From Xanthoparmelia taractica (taxonomy: Eukaryota; Ascomycota; Lecanoromycetes; Lecanorales; Parmeliaceae), in NCBI GenBank assembly GCA_033085395.1, contig JANQBS010000154.1, forward strand, positions 1 to 64,000: DNA of 64,000 bases, read 5' to 3'. Under the pieces are notes generated by a model. The model made no database searches and was not told where the DNA came from. It saw only the letters and a list, made by a program, of their open reading frames with translations. The position numbers and the translations under genes are program-made. Below are positions 35,371 through 44,749 of the stretch, piece by piece (the stretch's first letter is position 1; the number at the start of each line of letters is the position of its first letter).

Positions 35371-37261
35371 CTATATTTGTAACTCCTCTCGGTTGACCCA
35401 CGACCACTTTTTCCCGCCTACAAAAGCTTCAAGACCAGTTGTTCCAGTACCATCAATCAGGCCTTTGGCCACGTCCCTAGCAGCCCTTATGCAGTCATTG
35501 AGTCCCACGCCTGTATAGCTATTTCCGGCAACTCTGAGTCTGCCTTTGAAAGACTCCAAGCGAAGACTGGCGTCCTCCATTCGCGCCTCGTGACCGACAC
35601 CGTATTGCGGTATGCAATCACGTTGCAGGCTAACACGTATCGCTCGAGGCTCCTCGTCAATGCCTAGATGGCGGTTCAGCAGTGCCTTCGCCATACTAGC
35701 ACCTTCATCTTCGTCTGGATAAAACTCAAAGTCGTCCCACCAATGCCCACCGAGCATCACCGTGACTTTGGTGCCCGCTACATCGTCCTGACCGATACTA
35801 GCATCAGAATCGAAGACGACACCCAGCGCCCTTTCAGCGTTCTGTTCGAATGGCACGGAGCGAGGCAATAGATAACCGAAGCCGTGAACTGGGAGGATTT
35901 TAGGATTTGAGAAGAAGAGATTTACAACCATAACTGTAACAGCAGAGGTACGAGACAAAGACGAAAGATTAGTGGTAGATGATCGAGATACGATGCTCGC
36001 AAGCTTACTTCCAGGTATTGTAGATACAACATGATCGAAGTTGTAGTCTGTCGTTTCGCTATTTGAGCTCCCCTTTGCTTTTATGTGGATCTAGGCTTCT
36101 TTTAGTCTGTGGTCCCACTGTCATAGGTTGCACAGAAGGTTATACTGCTCGAATGAAAACCATGAAAGGTGCCCGTACCTTCTCGCCAGCCGCGTCTGAC
36201 CTTAATTTGATTTGCCCAACATTGGTGTTTTCCAGTATGAGAACATTATCACTCTCATCGAGCTTTGACTCCAGCTTGTCAGCTAGTTCGCCGATCCCGC
36301 CCTTGAAAGTGAATACGCTAGATTTCTTGACGACTTCCAGCTTGTCAGACACGATAGGCTGACTCCGGAGTGTTCTTATCATATCCAAATCACTTGCAGG
36401 AACTGGCTGCAACCCTCCAAATGCCTGCTCCAGTAAGCCTTTCACGACTGAGTTGCTTCTCCGTTCAATCGCCCATAGTGATGGCACTATTGCACGAGCA
36501 CTAAGCTTGTAAATGTCACCAGCGTAGATCCCATGGAAAATAGCAGAGACTACATTATTTGTCAAGGTAGAGCCAAATCTCCGAGCGAGAAAGGAACCGA
36601 TAGATTCGTCTTGGAGATCGGCTGGACGTTGGGATTTAGTGACCTCTGACAAGATCCCAGCAATAGTACCTTTGAAGACCGGCTCAGACAAGATGTTGGA
36701 AATGTTTTGGAGCAACGAGGAGCCGGGCCCAGGCATTCGCACAAGATGATCTGGATAGTAAACGAATCTGTTCTGGGCTGCCACTGAATTTTTGGATGTC
36801 ATCAGGATTCGATCCTCCAAGCCAAGCTCATGGACCTGAATGGCGTTGGTCAGCTTAGACACGCAATCAATGTGTTGCTGTCCTACCAGACCCAAGGTCA
36901 CAAGCCCATTTGGGGTTGATGGGCGTAGATTGCGTGGTCCTCGCTCAAAAATTACGTTGCCACTGCCGACGTCTACTGACCTTGAGTGAAGCCATCCACC
37001 CAAGCGTGAGCTGGCCTCGAAAAGCGTGATCTTTGCGTTTGGAAGGTCTCTTGACAGAAAGTAGGCACTGGCTAGCCCGGTAATCCCTCCTCCTAGAACA
37101 GCTATATTTGAAGACTCAGGCTTCGTGGTCGATGTGGATAGGGCTGTGGCATAATGGCGAGATATGGCAAATTCCGGACATGCCCATCTAGCAGAACATT
37201 GCCCGAGCGGAAACCTCAGGGTATCGAGTTGACATCGGGGGTTCGAAATCAATCTATGCAT
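35371..37261 (-). CDS. hem14: Protoporphyrinogen oxidase
   Basis: Two exons on the minus strand, 37261-36179 and 36090-35371 (intron 88 nt, GACTAA branch before CCTAG), join in phase 0 to give 600 aa. The N-terminus is Arg/Ser-rich and hydrophobic, consistent with a mitochondrial targeting peptide (about residues 1-45). The FAD-binding dinucleotide motif is IAVLGGGITGLASAYFLSRD. FERGPRNLRP and the PGSS/FGS motifs are typical of the enzyme, as is the C-terminal FAD segment LRVAGNSYTGVGLNDCIRAA. It oxidises protoporphyrinogen IX to protoporphyrin IX, the penultimate step of haem synthesis, on the inner mitochondrial membrane. Length fits fungal Hem14. Confidence 0.9.
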
Positions 37262-37840
37262 GAGAACACCCTTGATATATCACGTGTGGTCTGTTTTGGG
37301 AGTTATCGATATGGAGAACAGTAGCAGTAGCTATACGCGACGGAAAAAAGCCGATCCACCATTGAGATTCCGGGGTGCGGTGTCTTTTATCAGAACAGCA
37401 ATGTCCTGTGGTGGTGTGGTATGTTTACCAAGTGAACCGCGTTTAACAGCTTGGGGACAATCCGACCTCTACGACATGGCATTGAAGACGCAAGATCGAT
37501 CAAAGCCTTACCTAGCTCTAAGATCAAGATCTATTGAGGCATAAAACCTTTGAAAGCGCTCCGAAGACTTCTATCGGAGGAGTTCTACTCGCAAGCTCGA
37601 CATCGTGATACATGTACATTTGCGCCACCATCAACCAGGTATGCCCCGTATGCCCCTATGATTCAAGAATTGACCCTTAGCGCAACGCTAAAGCCGCTCT
37701 TCTCCACAGAAGAACGTCGGCGCTATCACCATGTCAATAGGCGTGACACGTCCCGTGCAAGTGCACTTTTCCAAGCTTTCCAAGCTCTTGCGCTCGACTT
37801 CGTTGAGCTGATCCCGTCCTCAAACTCCTGGTGCTCCCTT
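37262..37840. promoter_or_regulatory. HEM14 upstream / NAB2 downstream region
   Basis: 579 nt carrying the HEM14 promoter and the NAB2 3' flank. Short frames in it look non-coding. No other feature is seen. Confidence 0.4.
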
Positions 37841-39550
37841 TCATGTAACAACCTCGGCGCCTAGGCTTGAACTTTGCGAGCCATGCAGTTGGTCCTCAGC
37901 CTTGACATCCTCAACTTTGACGCCCGGCACCACCAGCTCCTCCTCCGCCATCTCGTCGACGAACTTTCTCTCGCTCACATGACCCTGATCTTCGTCTTCA
38001 TCCGCCATTCGCCAAACCTTGTCCCCAAAGACCCCTCTCTGCTGACCCTCAGCATGCTTGAAGGGACATTGTGGGTTCAAGCATGGGTTAAATCGACACA
38101 TTGTTTTAACATGCGCAAATTTACAGCCTTCCTTCTTACAATCGGCGCCGAATCTGCAAGGAGGCATGGAGATCGGGTGTCGAAATGGACATGAAGGGTT
38201 TGTGCAATGCGGGAAAAACTTGCAATCCTGCTCGGATTGATGGCTGATCTTCTGTGCGGGCGACGGGTGACGGCCAACGCATTTTCGGTTCTTGCAGGCA
38301 GCACCGAACGGGCACTCGTCATTGATATCGATCGTGGTACCTGGAGGTGCCTCGGGAGATTGATGAGCGTAGGGGCAATCTTTCTTCGTGCAAGTCAAGT
38401 TGAATCTGCAAATGGTCTCTGGAGCCGATTCCGGTGGGTTGTTCTGTGAGCTTTCCACCTCCATGGATGACGAGATGTCGCCATTGCTGTAAGTGCTGGG
38501 AATCTCCGACGTTGCAGAACGCTCTTGAGATTGGCGCATGCCACCGTTTGACTGTGAACCTTTATTGTATTGTCCGTTCTGCCGCTGCGGGTTGCCCTCC
38601 ACTCTCTCGAAGAGCGACCGGCCTGGCAGTTGTCTTGAAGTTGTACCGCCACTATGGAACGTTGGATTAACGGGCGGCATGAACATCTGTTGTTGTTGAG
38701 GAGAAAAGAGTTGTTGCATCATTCGCGCCTGCTCTTCATACATGGACAGCAATTGCATTTGCTGCTGTGGTGTCATCTGCATCATTGGACCGGCAGCTCC
38801 ACCATTGAGCATGCTTCCGTTTGGGATACTCATTGGTCTTCCATTTACTTGTGCTCTCGGGATCCGATTTTGATCGGTTCGAGGGCCCTTTGGCGGTAAC
38901 CGACCATGCATGTTGATACGCTCAGTGCCTTGTTGTGCTCGGACGCGATGGAGAGCAGTGTCGCTTGATCGATCCATGGCTTTTGATATTTGACCAATCA
39001 TCCTTTTGTTGCTGTGTCGTGAGGGATTGCGCATTGACTTGGGACCAGTCGGTCTATTTGCCACTGTCAGTGATTTGCGGATGACGAATTCCCGAATGAC
39101 GGACACATACATAGCTCCATCCTTGACCCCATCCATGCCTTCCGCCATGTCTGCATCAGTAGACCTTTGGTCGTTAGGCTGTCTGTCTCCGTCTCTGGAC
39201 AGACTACCTTCGTCTGTATATGATGGTATGGCCTGGCCTTGCTGCGCTCGTGGCATCTGACTCACAGGAGGTCCGTTTAGTTGACCGTTCAGGAGATCAA
39301 CCTGCTCAAACAGCCATCTTGCAAAGTCCGTTGCTCCAGTATCATCAGGTCCGAGATTGAGCAGGTCATTGGAGAGCTCGGCCGCAATCTGTTCCTGTGT
39401 TTTCCCGTTCACGAGCATAAGGATAATATATTCTCCAAGCGCTGAGTCGTCAAGCCCTCCGGTACTCCATCCTACCTCCGAGAGTTTGGGCTGGACCACA
39501 TTGCTGAGTGCCTCGGCGAGGGGTGTGTTGAGAGCCACTTCCACGGCCAT
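37841..39550 (-). CDS. nab2: Nuclear poly(A) RNA-binding protein Nab2 (ZC3H14 family)
   Basis: A continuous frame of 569 codons on the minus strand. The N-terminal PWI-like domain (about 1-95) matches Nab2: PLAEALSNVVQPKLSEVGW, LGEYIILMLVNGKTQEQIAAEL, FARWLFEQV. A Met/Gln-rich middle follows (PMMQMTPQQQMQLLSMYEEQ). At least five tandem CCCH zinc fingers sit in the C-terminal third (CRFNLTCTKKDCPYAH, CPFGAACKNRKCVGRH, CKFFPHCTNPSCPFRH, CRFGADCKKEGCKFAH, CRFNPCLNPQCPFKH), which bind poly(A) and control tail length and mRNA export. A perfect intron signature (GTATGT, CTGAC, TAG) spans 39110-39054: 57 nt, divisible by three and stop-free. The real protein is therefore probably 550 aa, with that segment spliced out to give AIPTGPKSM. 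Head-to-head with PRE2. Confidence 0.9.
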   Translation of the reverse strand: MAVEVALNTPLAEALSNVVQPKLSEVGWSTGGLDDSALGEYIILMLVNGKTQEQIAAELSNDLLNLGPDDTGATDFARWLFEQVDLLNGQLNGPPVSQMPRAQQGQAIPSYTDEGSLSRDGDRQPNDQRSTDADMAEGMDGVKDGAMYVSVIREFVIRKSLTVANRPTGPKSMRNPSRHSNKRMIGQISKAMDRSSDTALHRVRAQQGTERINMHGRLPPKGPRTDQNRIPRAQVNGRPMSIPNGSMLNGGAAGPMMQMTPQQQMQLLSMYEEQARMMQQLFSPQQQQMFMPPVNPTFHSGGTTSRQLPGRSLFERVEGNPQRQNGQYNKGSQSNGGMRQSQERSATSEIPSTYSNGDISSSMEVESSQNNPPESAPETICRFNLTCTKKDCPYAHQSPEAPPGTTIDINDECPFGAACKNRKCVGRHPSPAQKISHQSEQDCKFFPHCTNPSCPFRHPISMPPCRFGADCKKEGCKFAHVKTMCRFNPCLNPQCPFKHAEGQQRGVFGDKVWRMADEDEDQGHVSERKFVDEMAEEELVVPGVKVEDVKAEDQLHGSQSSSLGAEVVT

Positions 39551-39885
39551 GGCGGCCTTGACGGATGCGGAAGTGGAAGCTGAGGTTGATAGTGGCGCAG
39601 GAAATTACGATGTTGAAAATGATTGCGCCGCCGATAATTCTCGTGTGAAGATTAATCGAAGATTGATGGACGTGAGCGGGATGTGATGAGGTTCCTCTTA
39701 GTTAAGGTACCTCCGTACTAACCGTCAGCCCTATGATGAGCTTGGCGTGTTGCGTGGACCTAAAGTACCTTACGAATTGATTCACCACAAGCTTCAACCT
39801 TCATCACTCGTCAATCTGTCTCTTTGCCTCTAAGTTTCTACTCTTCCCACCCAGTGTATCGCCACGACGCAGTTGCCCTATCCAG
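39551..39885. promoter_or_regulatory. Bidirectional promoter region (NAB2 / PRE2)
   Basis: 335 nt between divergent starts. It contains two GTAC elements (TTAAGGTACCTCCGTAC at about 39704-39720 and AAAGTACCTTACGA at about 39763-39776) and a CT-rich stretch just before the PRE2 start. Confidence 0.55.
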
Positions 39886-40906
39886 ATGGACACTTTAGTG
39901 GCAACATACAGCCGTCCAGCGTTCGAGGATGAAGGCTACTCGTCAGACGAGCACCAAGAGCTGATACAGGCAAAGCCATCACTGTCCTTGAGCTTTGCGT
40001 TACCCCCCATGCGAAACGTGAGTTATCCTCGAGCCCCCGCGCTCTCTTTTATCCGGTACAGCTGCTAAAGCTAGCCCTTAGCCATCAGCCTTCCTCCGCG
40101 CGTTGACGGATGATCATGCCAATCCAGATTGCCCTATCAAGCTTGCACACGGCACAACAACGCTCGCATTCCGATTTCAAGGGGGGATTATTGTAGCTAC
40201 AGACTCAAGAGCTTCAGCAGGAGATTGGATTGCCAGTCAAACAGTAAAAAAGGTGATCGAGATCAACAACTGCCTATTAGGGACAATGGCTGGTGGTGCT
40301 GCGGTGAGTTTCTTGGAAGGGACCAGGGGTGGAACAGACTGTACTGAAGCCTGAATAGGACTGCCAATATTGGTTAGCCTACCTCGGTATGCAGTGTCGA
40401 CTTCACGAGCTCCGCCACAAGCGCCGTATATCTGTCGCTGCGGCATCGAAGATCCTTTCGAATCTCGTTTACTCGTACAAGGGCATGGGCCTGAGCATGG
40501 GCACAATGTGTGCCGGAGTCACACCACAAGAAGGCCCTGCGCTGTACTATGTAGATTCAGAAGGGACTCGGCTAGCTGGCAATCTGTTCTGCGTAGGGTC
40601 AGGCCAGACATTTGCGTACGGAGTACTGGACGCGGAGTACCACTACAACCTGACCGAAGAAGAAGCACTGGAGCTTGGTTCAAGAAGCATCCTCGCGGCG
40701 ACACATCGAGATGCTTTCTCCGGTGGCTTCATCAACCTGTATCATGTCAAGGAGGACGGTTGGGTGAAGCACGGCTTTCGGGTAGGATTGTCTCAACATT
40801 TCATAGGTCATGACTGTACTGACGGGCGCCACAGGACACGAATCCGATCTTCTGGAAGACGAAGTTAGAGAAAGGCGAGTTCAGTAGTGTGATAGCAAAC
40901 CTGTGA
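39886..40906 (+). CDS. pre2: 20S proteasome subunit beta-5 (PRE2)
   Basis: Four exons, 39886-40017, 40082-40303, 40359-40781 and 40835-40906, all joined in phase 0, give 282 aa (introns 64, 55 and 53 nt). Residues 1-68 are a propeptide ending in LAHG; autocatalytic cleavage before Thr69 (TTTLAFRF) exposes the N-terminal threonine nucleophile. DSRASAGDWIASQTVKKV carries the conserved Asp and Lys of the active site; LGTMAGGAADCQYW, MGLSMGTMCAG and GSGQTFAYGVLD are standard beta-subunit blocks. It is the chymotrypsin-like catalytic subunit of the proteasome, working downstream of E3 ligases such as UBR1. The C-terminal exon (DTNPIFWKTKLEKGEFSS) resembles other filamentous-fungal orthologues. Confidence 0.94.
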
Positions 40907-41371
40907 ATCTATTGGGCAGGAAGGCGGTAGACATCCGGTGTCCATTTAGCAAATACTCGTCAGGTTTGGAGATGGAATTCTCTCCACATGCATTTCAAGG
41001 CGCTAGGAGATACCTGTAGGCCTGTAATTTTACGATGTTTGTGATCCTACCTTAGCTTATCCCAAGGCAGCAAATTTTTTCCTTTCTTTCGCTTTGGGGA
41101 TATCGCAAGGCTTGATGATATAATAGGTAGACAGTCCTTTACGGGCTAGTACCTATTTAATTCATACCAATCAAATTCTCCTTCCTACCGCAGTCCGCAT
41201 ACGCTTACCCCTCGCCCGCAATGTGCTGCACTCTCAACTACTCTACCTTGCTCCTCGCATTACTGCCGCTGCTTACCATGTCAACTCTCCCTTCCAACTC
41301 GATTTGAACCATTACCCACGTTTCCATCTTGGCTCAAACTTGTACAACTGTCTGTAAAGTAAATCGCAAAC
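40907..41371. other. Intergenic (PRE2 3' flank / MFS upstream)
   Basis: 465 nt; no gene, RNA or repeat recognised. Confidence 0.45.
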
Positions 41372-44071
41372 ATGACCTTTCCTGGCAGATACCAGCGGGA
41401 TCCTCCTCCTACGAGCACTATTCCTGTCAAAGATTTGGCGACTTCCTTACCTCTGGACCCAGAGAAGAGCCACGTCCCAGGCAACGAGGTTGTATGCACC
41501 ACTCAATCGTTCGACCACCATGTGCTTCCCGATACTGAAAGGAAAGTTGTTCGTAAAATGGACTTCAGAATAGTTCCGTTGGTCACGGCGTTATATATTC
41601 TAGCTTTCCTCGATCGATCCAACATAGGCAAGTACGTATTTACCGAGCTCAGATCCCCTCTATTCCCTCTCTTAGACCACACCTTGAGCCTTGAGACTTG
41701 TCTGGGGCTCCCTTCTATCCAAAACTGTCCCAAAACTCGATACACGGGCTCAAATGGGCAACACTGACTGCGAGACTATTATTTAGTGCTCGGATCGCAG
41801 GCATGACCCAGGACCTAAACCTCGTTGGCAGTGATTATCAATGGCTTCTGACCATCTTTTATATCACCTACATCATTTTTGAGTTCCAAGCTCTCATGTG
41901 GAAGGTTGTACCGCCACAGTACGTACCTCCTGAGGACGAGTCATCTGCCGGATCCCACCCTACGTTTTGAGACTTGTCTCGAGAGTAGCGGCTCTTGCAG
42001 ACATGCTTCAAGACTCGAAGATCTCCCTTGATATGGGGATGCTGACCACAAGGTTCCCAACAGCATTTGGCTAGCTTTTACCGTGTATGTGTCCTCAAAT
42101 CAATTCCATCTTGATTGAAACCACCGTTCGAATAGCAACGTACATTATAGGAGACACACACTCCCTCGGCCCTATAACCATGTCTCAGAATTGGACCGTC
42201 TTTATCCATCAACAGAAGCTGACTACAGAATCCGCACTAGCTTTGGATGGGGTGTAATTGCTACAGCTCAGTCTGCCACGAACTCATGGAGCGGAATGAT
42301 GGCATGCCGGTTTTTCCTGGGAATCAGTGAAGCAGGGTTTGGTCCAGGAATACCGTACCTTCTGTCATTCTTCTATCTGAGACACGAGGTAAAGAACTTC
42401 TCCAAGCCCTCATCTGCTTACCGGGCCCTGGTCTCAATAGTAAGAGATGTCTTGAAAGTAGATTGATTCTCATCACCGTCTCACTGTTAAACCTTGATCT
42501 TAAATTGATATTTATCTTTACTGACCGGCGAACTTGCAGGTCGGTCTTCGAATTGCCATCTTTCTGTCTGCCGCTCCCCTAGCAACAAGTTTTTCTGGAG
42601 CATTAGCCTATGGGTAAAGCGCTCTATCGATATTATCTGCTTCTATGTGCTCATTGCCATCAAAGGATTACTTCGGGTTATCCTAATCTTGCAAAATGGC
42701 GTTTGCTTTTTCTTGTGGAAGGTCTCCCCACAATCTGCATGGCGCCAGTTGCATATTTCTTTCTCCCTGATGCGCCAGACAAGGCGCGCTTTTTAACACA
42801 AGAAGAGAAGGTGGATTCAAACTACTTGCGTGGCATTACTACTAAAGCTGACACTGTAAAGCTCATTGCGAAAGCTCGAGGCGTTCGGCAGGTTGGCAGT
42901 GTGGAGAGAGTGGGCGGTATAGTCTGGAAAGAAGTCGGGCTTGCTCTCGTGGATCTGAAATGCTGGTTCACAGCTGTAAGTGAAGTCTTCGAGTTCTTCG
43001 GGTTCCGAGAAGCAATGGCTTGACCACTATTGTTTACTCTCTGTTAAAAAACTGAAATTGTTGCAGTTCATGTACTTCAGCTGCAACGTGGGCTTCTCAT
43101 CGCTTCCCGGTGAGCGTTTGGATAGTGTCAGCTTCTTACTATAGAGAGATAACTGACGGGATTAGTCTTTTTGCCAACGATATGAACGATATGGGGTTCA
43201 ATGCAATTGACTCACAGGGCCTGACTGCACCTCCATTCTTCGTTTCATTTCTCGTGACTATCTTCTCAACATGGGCTGCGGACAAGACCCAGCAAAGAGG
43301 CTACACAATCATAATCCTTACCACGGTTGGCGGGATCGGTTACATCCTTTTGGCCACTGCGAGTTCCGTGGGTGTGAGATACTTCGGGACATTTCTAGCA
43401 GCGTCTGGAATATTTCCAAGTGGGTGGTTTGATCCGCCCCTGGGGAAACGATAACCCTCTAACACTGTCGGCTTCAGGTATAGCAAACATACTACCCTGG
43501 GTAACAAGTATGTCTTGAACCTGTACGATTCAAGAGACCACTGGCTAACAAGTGTAGACAACCAAGGTAGTGACACGAGACGGTAAGTCCGCCGTTGGGG
43601 CGATTTCCTAACTGAGAACCCAATTTAGGTTATAGAGCGCGATCGTTGTGGACTCTACTTACATATCCTACTCTTCGATCCTATTCCGAAACGAGAAATC
43701 ATTGCTGAGTCCTGGACTTTTAGGGGTACTGGAATTGTGCTTCTGAACCTTATTGGCCAGTGTGGTGTAAGTTGTTAGTCCCTCCCAGGTCAATCTTTGC
43801 TGAAGCTCAAAAGCCTCTTCTGGGGACAAATTCTTTTCCCAAGACCCAAGGTCCAAGGTACATCAAGGGCATGGCTATCAGTGCAGCTTTTACGTTTTTC
43901 ACTGGGTTTTTAGCCTTCGGATTGAGATGCCTATAAGTCTGGGAAAACCAAAAGCTGGACAAGATGCATAGCTCCCGGACCAATGGAGTGGTCAACCACC
44001 CAGGCGGAGAAGGACAAGAGAGTGAGGTGGGTGAAGAGAATTACGGGCCGGCATTCAGGTATATATTGTGA
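41372..44071 (+). pseudogene. MFS anion:cation symporter (allantoate/nicotinate permease type), apparently broken
   Basis: Homology follows a many-exon path: 41372-41631, 41787-41918, 42064-42084 (21-nt exon), 42241-42388, 42540-42613, 42666-42975, 43067-43109, 43166-43419, 43478-43507, 43558-43582, 43724-43766 and 43814-44071. It encodes family blocks such as FLDRSNIGNARIAGM, LLTIFYITYIIFE, GMMACRFFLGISEAGFGPG, WRLLFLVEGLPT and a final FRYIL before the stop. Two lesions interrupt it. After LPVFLPTI the frame meets TGA at 43183-43185, where one missing base would otherwise lead on to the expected LNDMGF. An in-frame TAA lies at 43934-43936 before VWENQKLDK. Substrates of this family include allantoate, nicotinate and pantothenate. 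The gene lies 570 nt from a RIP-degraded element. Either lesion alone could be a sequencing error; two argue for a pseudogene. Confidence 0.75.
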
Positions 44072-44641
44072 AACGTTCGTCCCAACGCGTCATGTATCGT
44101 TTGATATCTTAAGCAATCTGGGACCAGGTCTCCTTGCCATTTTAGAACGTATCCGAGATTTCCAAATCATTTGGTGCAAACATCATCCTTTCTCACTTAG
44201 TTCATCTAAACGAAAGCGGTCAGAGGCGGGCAAGCAAAGGGTTGTGAGCATGTTTTGAGACAATGAGGCCAGCACGTCTCCAGTGAGACAGAACCGACGA
44301 GACATCATACTGTTACGTTTCGCAATACGCAGATCATGTGCGAGTGCACAGGTTTGAGTATGCAACGACCTTGGACAAACTATCATGTCCAATTATCTTA
44401 CTTCAATTGGTTCTATGGTTAAGATTGTTGACGGAAGGCAGCCACGTCTATTGGCATGTAAGTATCAATGACAAAGACATGTAAAGATATCTCAGGATCA
44501 ATCAGATTGACGCGTTAAAGGTTGGAAAGGTTCAAGATGATGTGGGAGGCCTGGTCCTTCGTGTCTGTAGACTGATTGCATTTTATTGGGTCAAGGCCCA
44601 ATGGAAAGAAATTGGAAACGTTTGCAAAGTCGGCGTATACA
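44072..44641. other. Flank between MFS pseudogene and repeat element
   Basis: Normal base composition, not RIP-mutated. No gene is supported. Short frames here are probably chance. Confidence 0.4.
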
Positions 44642-44749
44642 TACTCTTGTTTGCAAAACCCTGTGCGGGAGCTCGGCCTTGGCGGATCACCCCGCCATTT
44701 TTTGCCTGGACGACCACTCAAGAAGAGCAGGAGGTAAATCGCGATATGT
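44642..44749 (+). repeat. Left inverted repeat of AT-rich element
   Basis: These 108 nt are nearly identical, in reverse complement, to 48280-48387 (about 4-5 differences, several of them C/T or G/A). Core shared segments include TTGCAAAACCCTGTGCGGGA, GCTCGGCCTTGGCGGA and TTGCCTGGACGACCAC. With its partner it brackets an AT-rich RIP-mutated block, as terminal inverted repeats of a DNA transposon would. Confidence 0.88.

Noticed and set aside
43583..43723. Extra MFS exon encoding a hydrophilic segment between NNQGSDTR and GTGIVLLN
   Set aside because: Including it disrupts the conserved transporter sequence, whereas splicing 43583-43723 joins RR-GTGIVLLN in phase.
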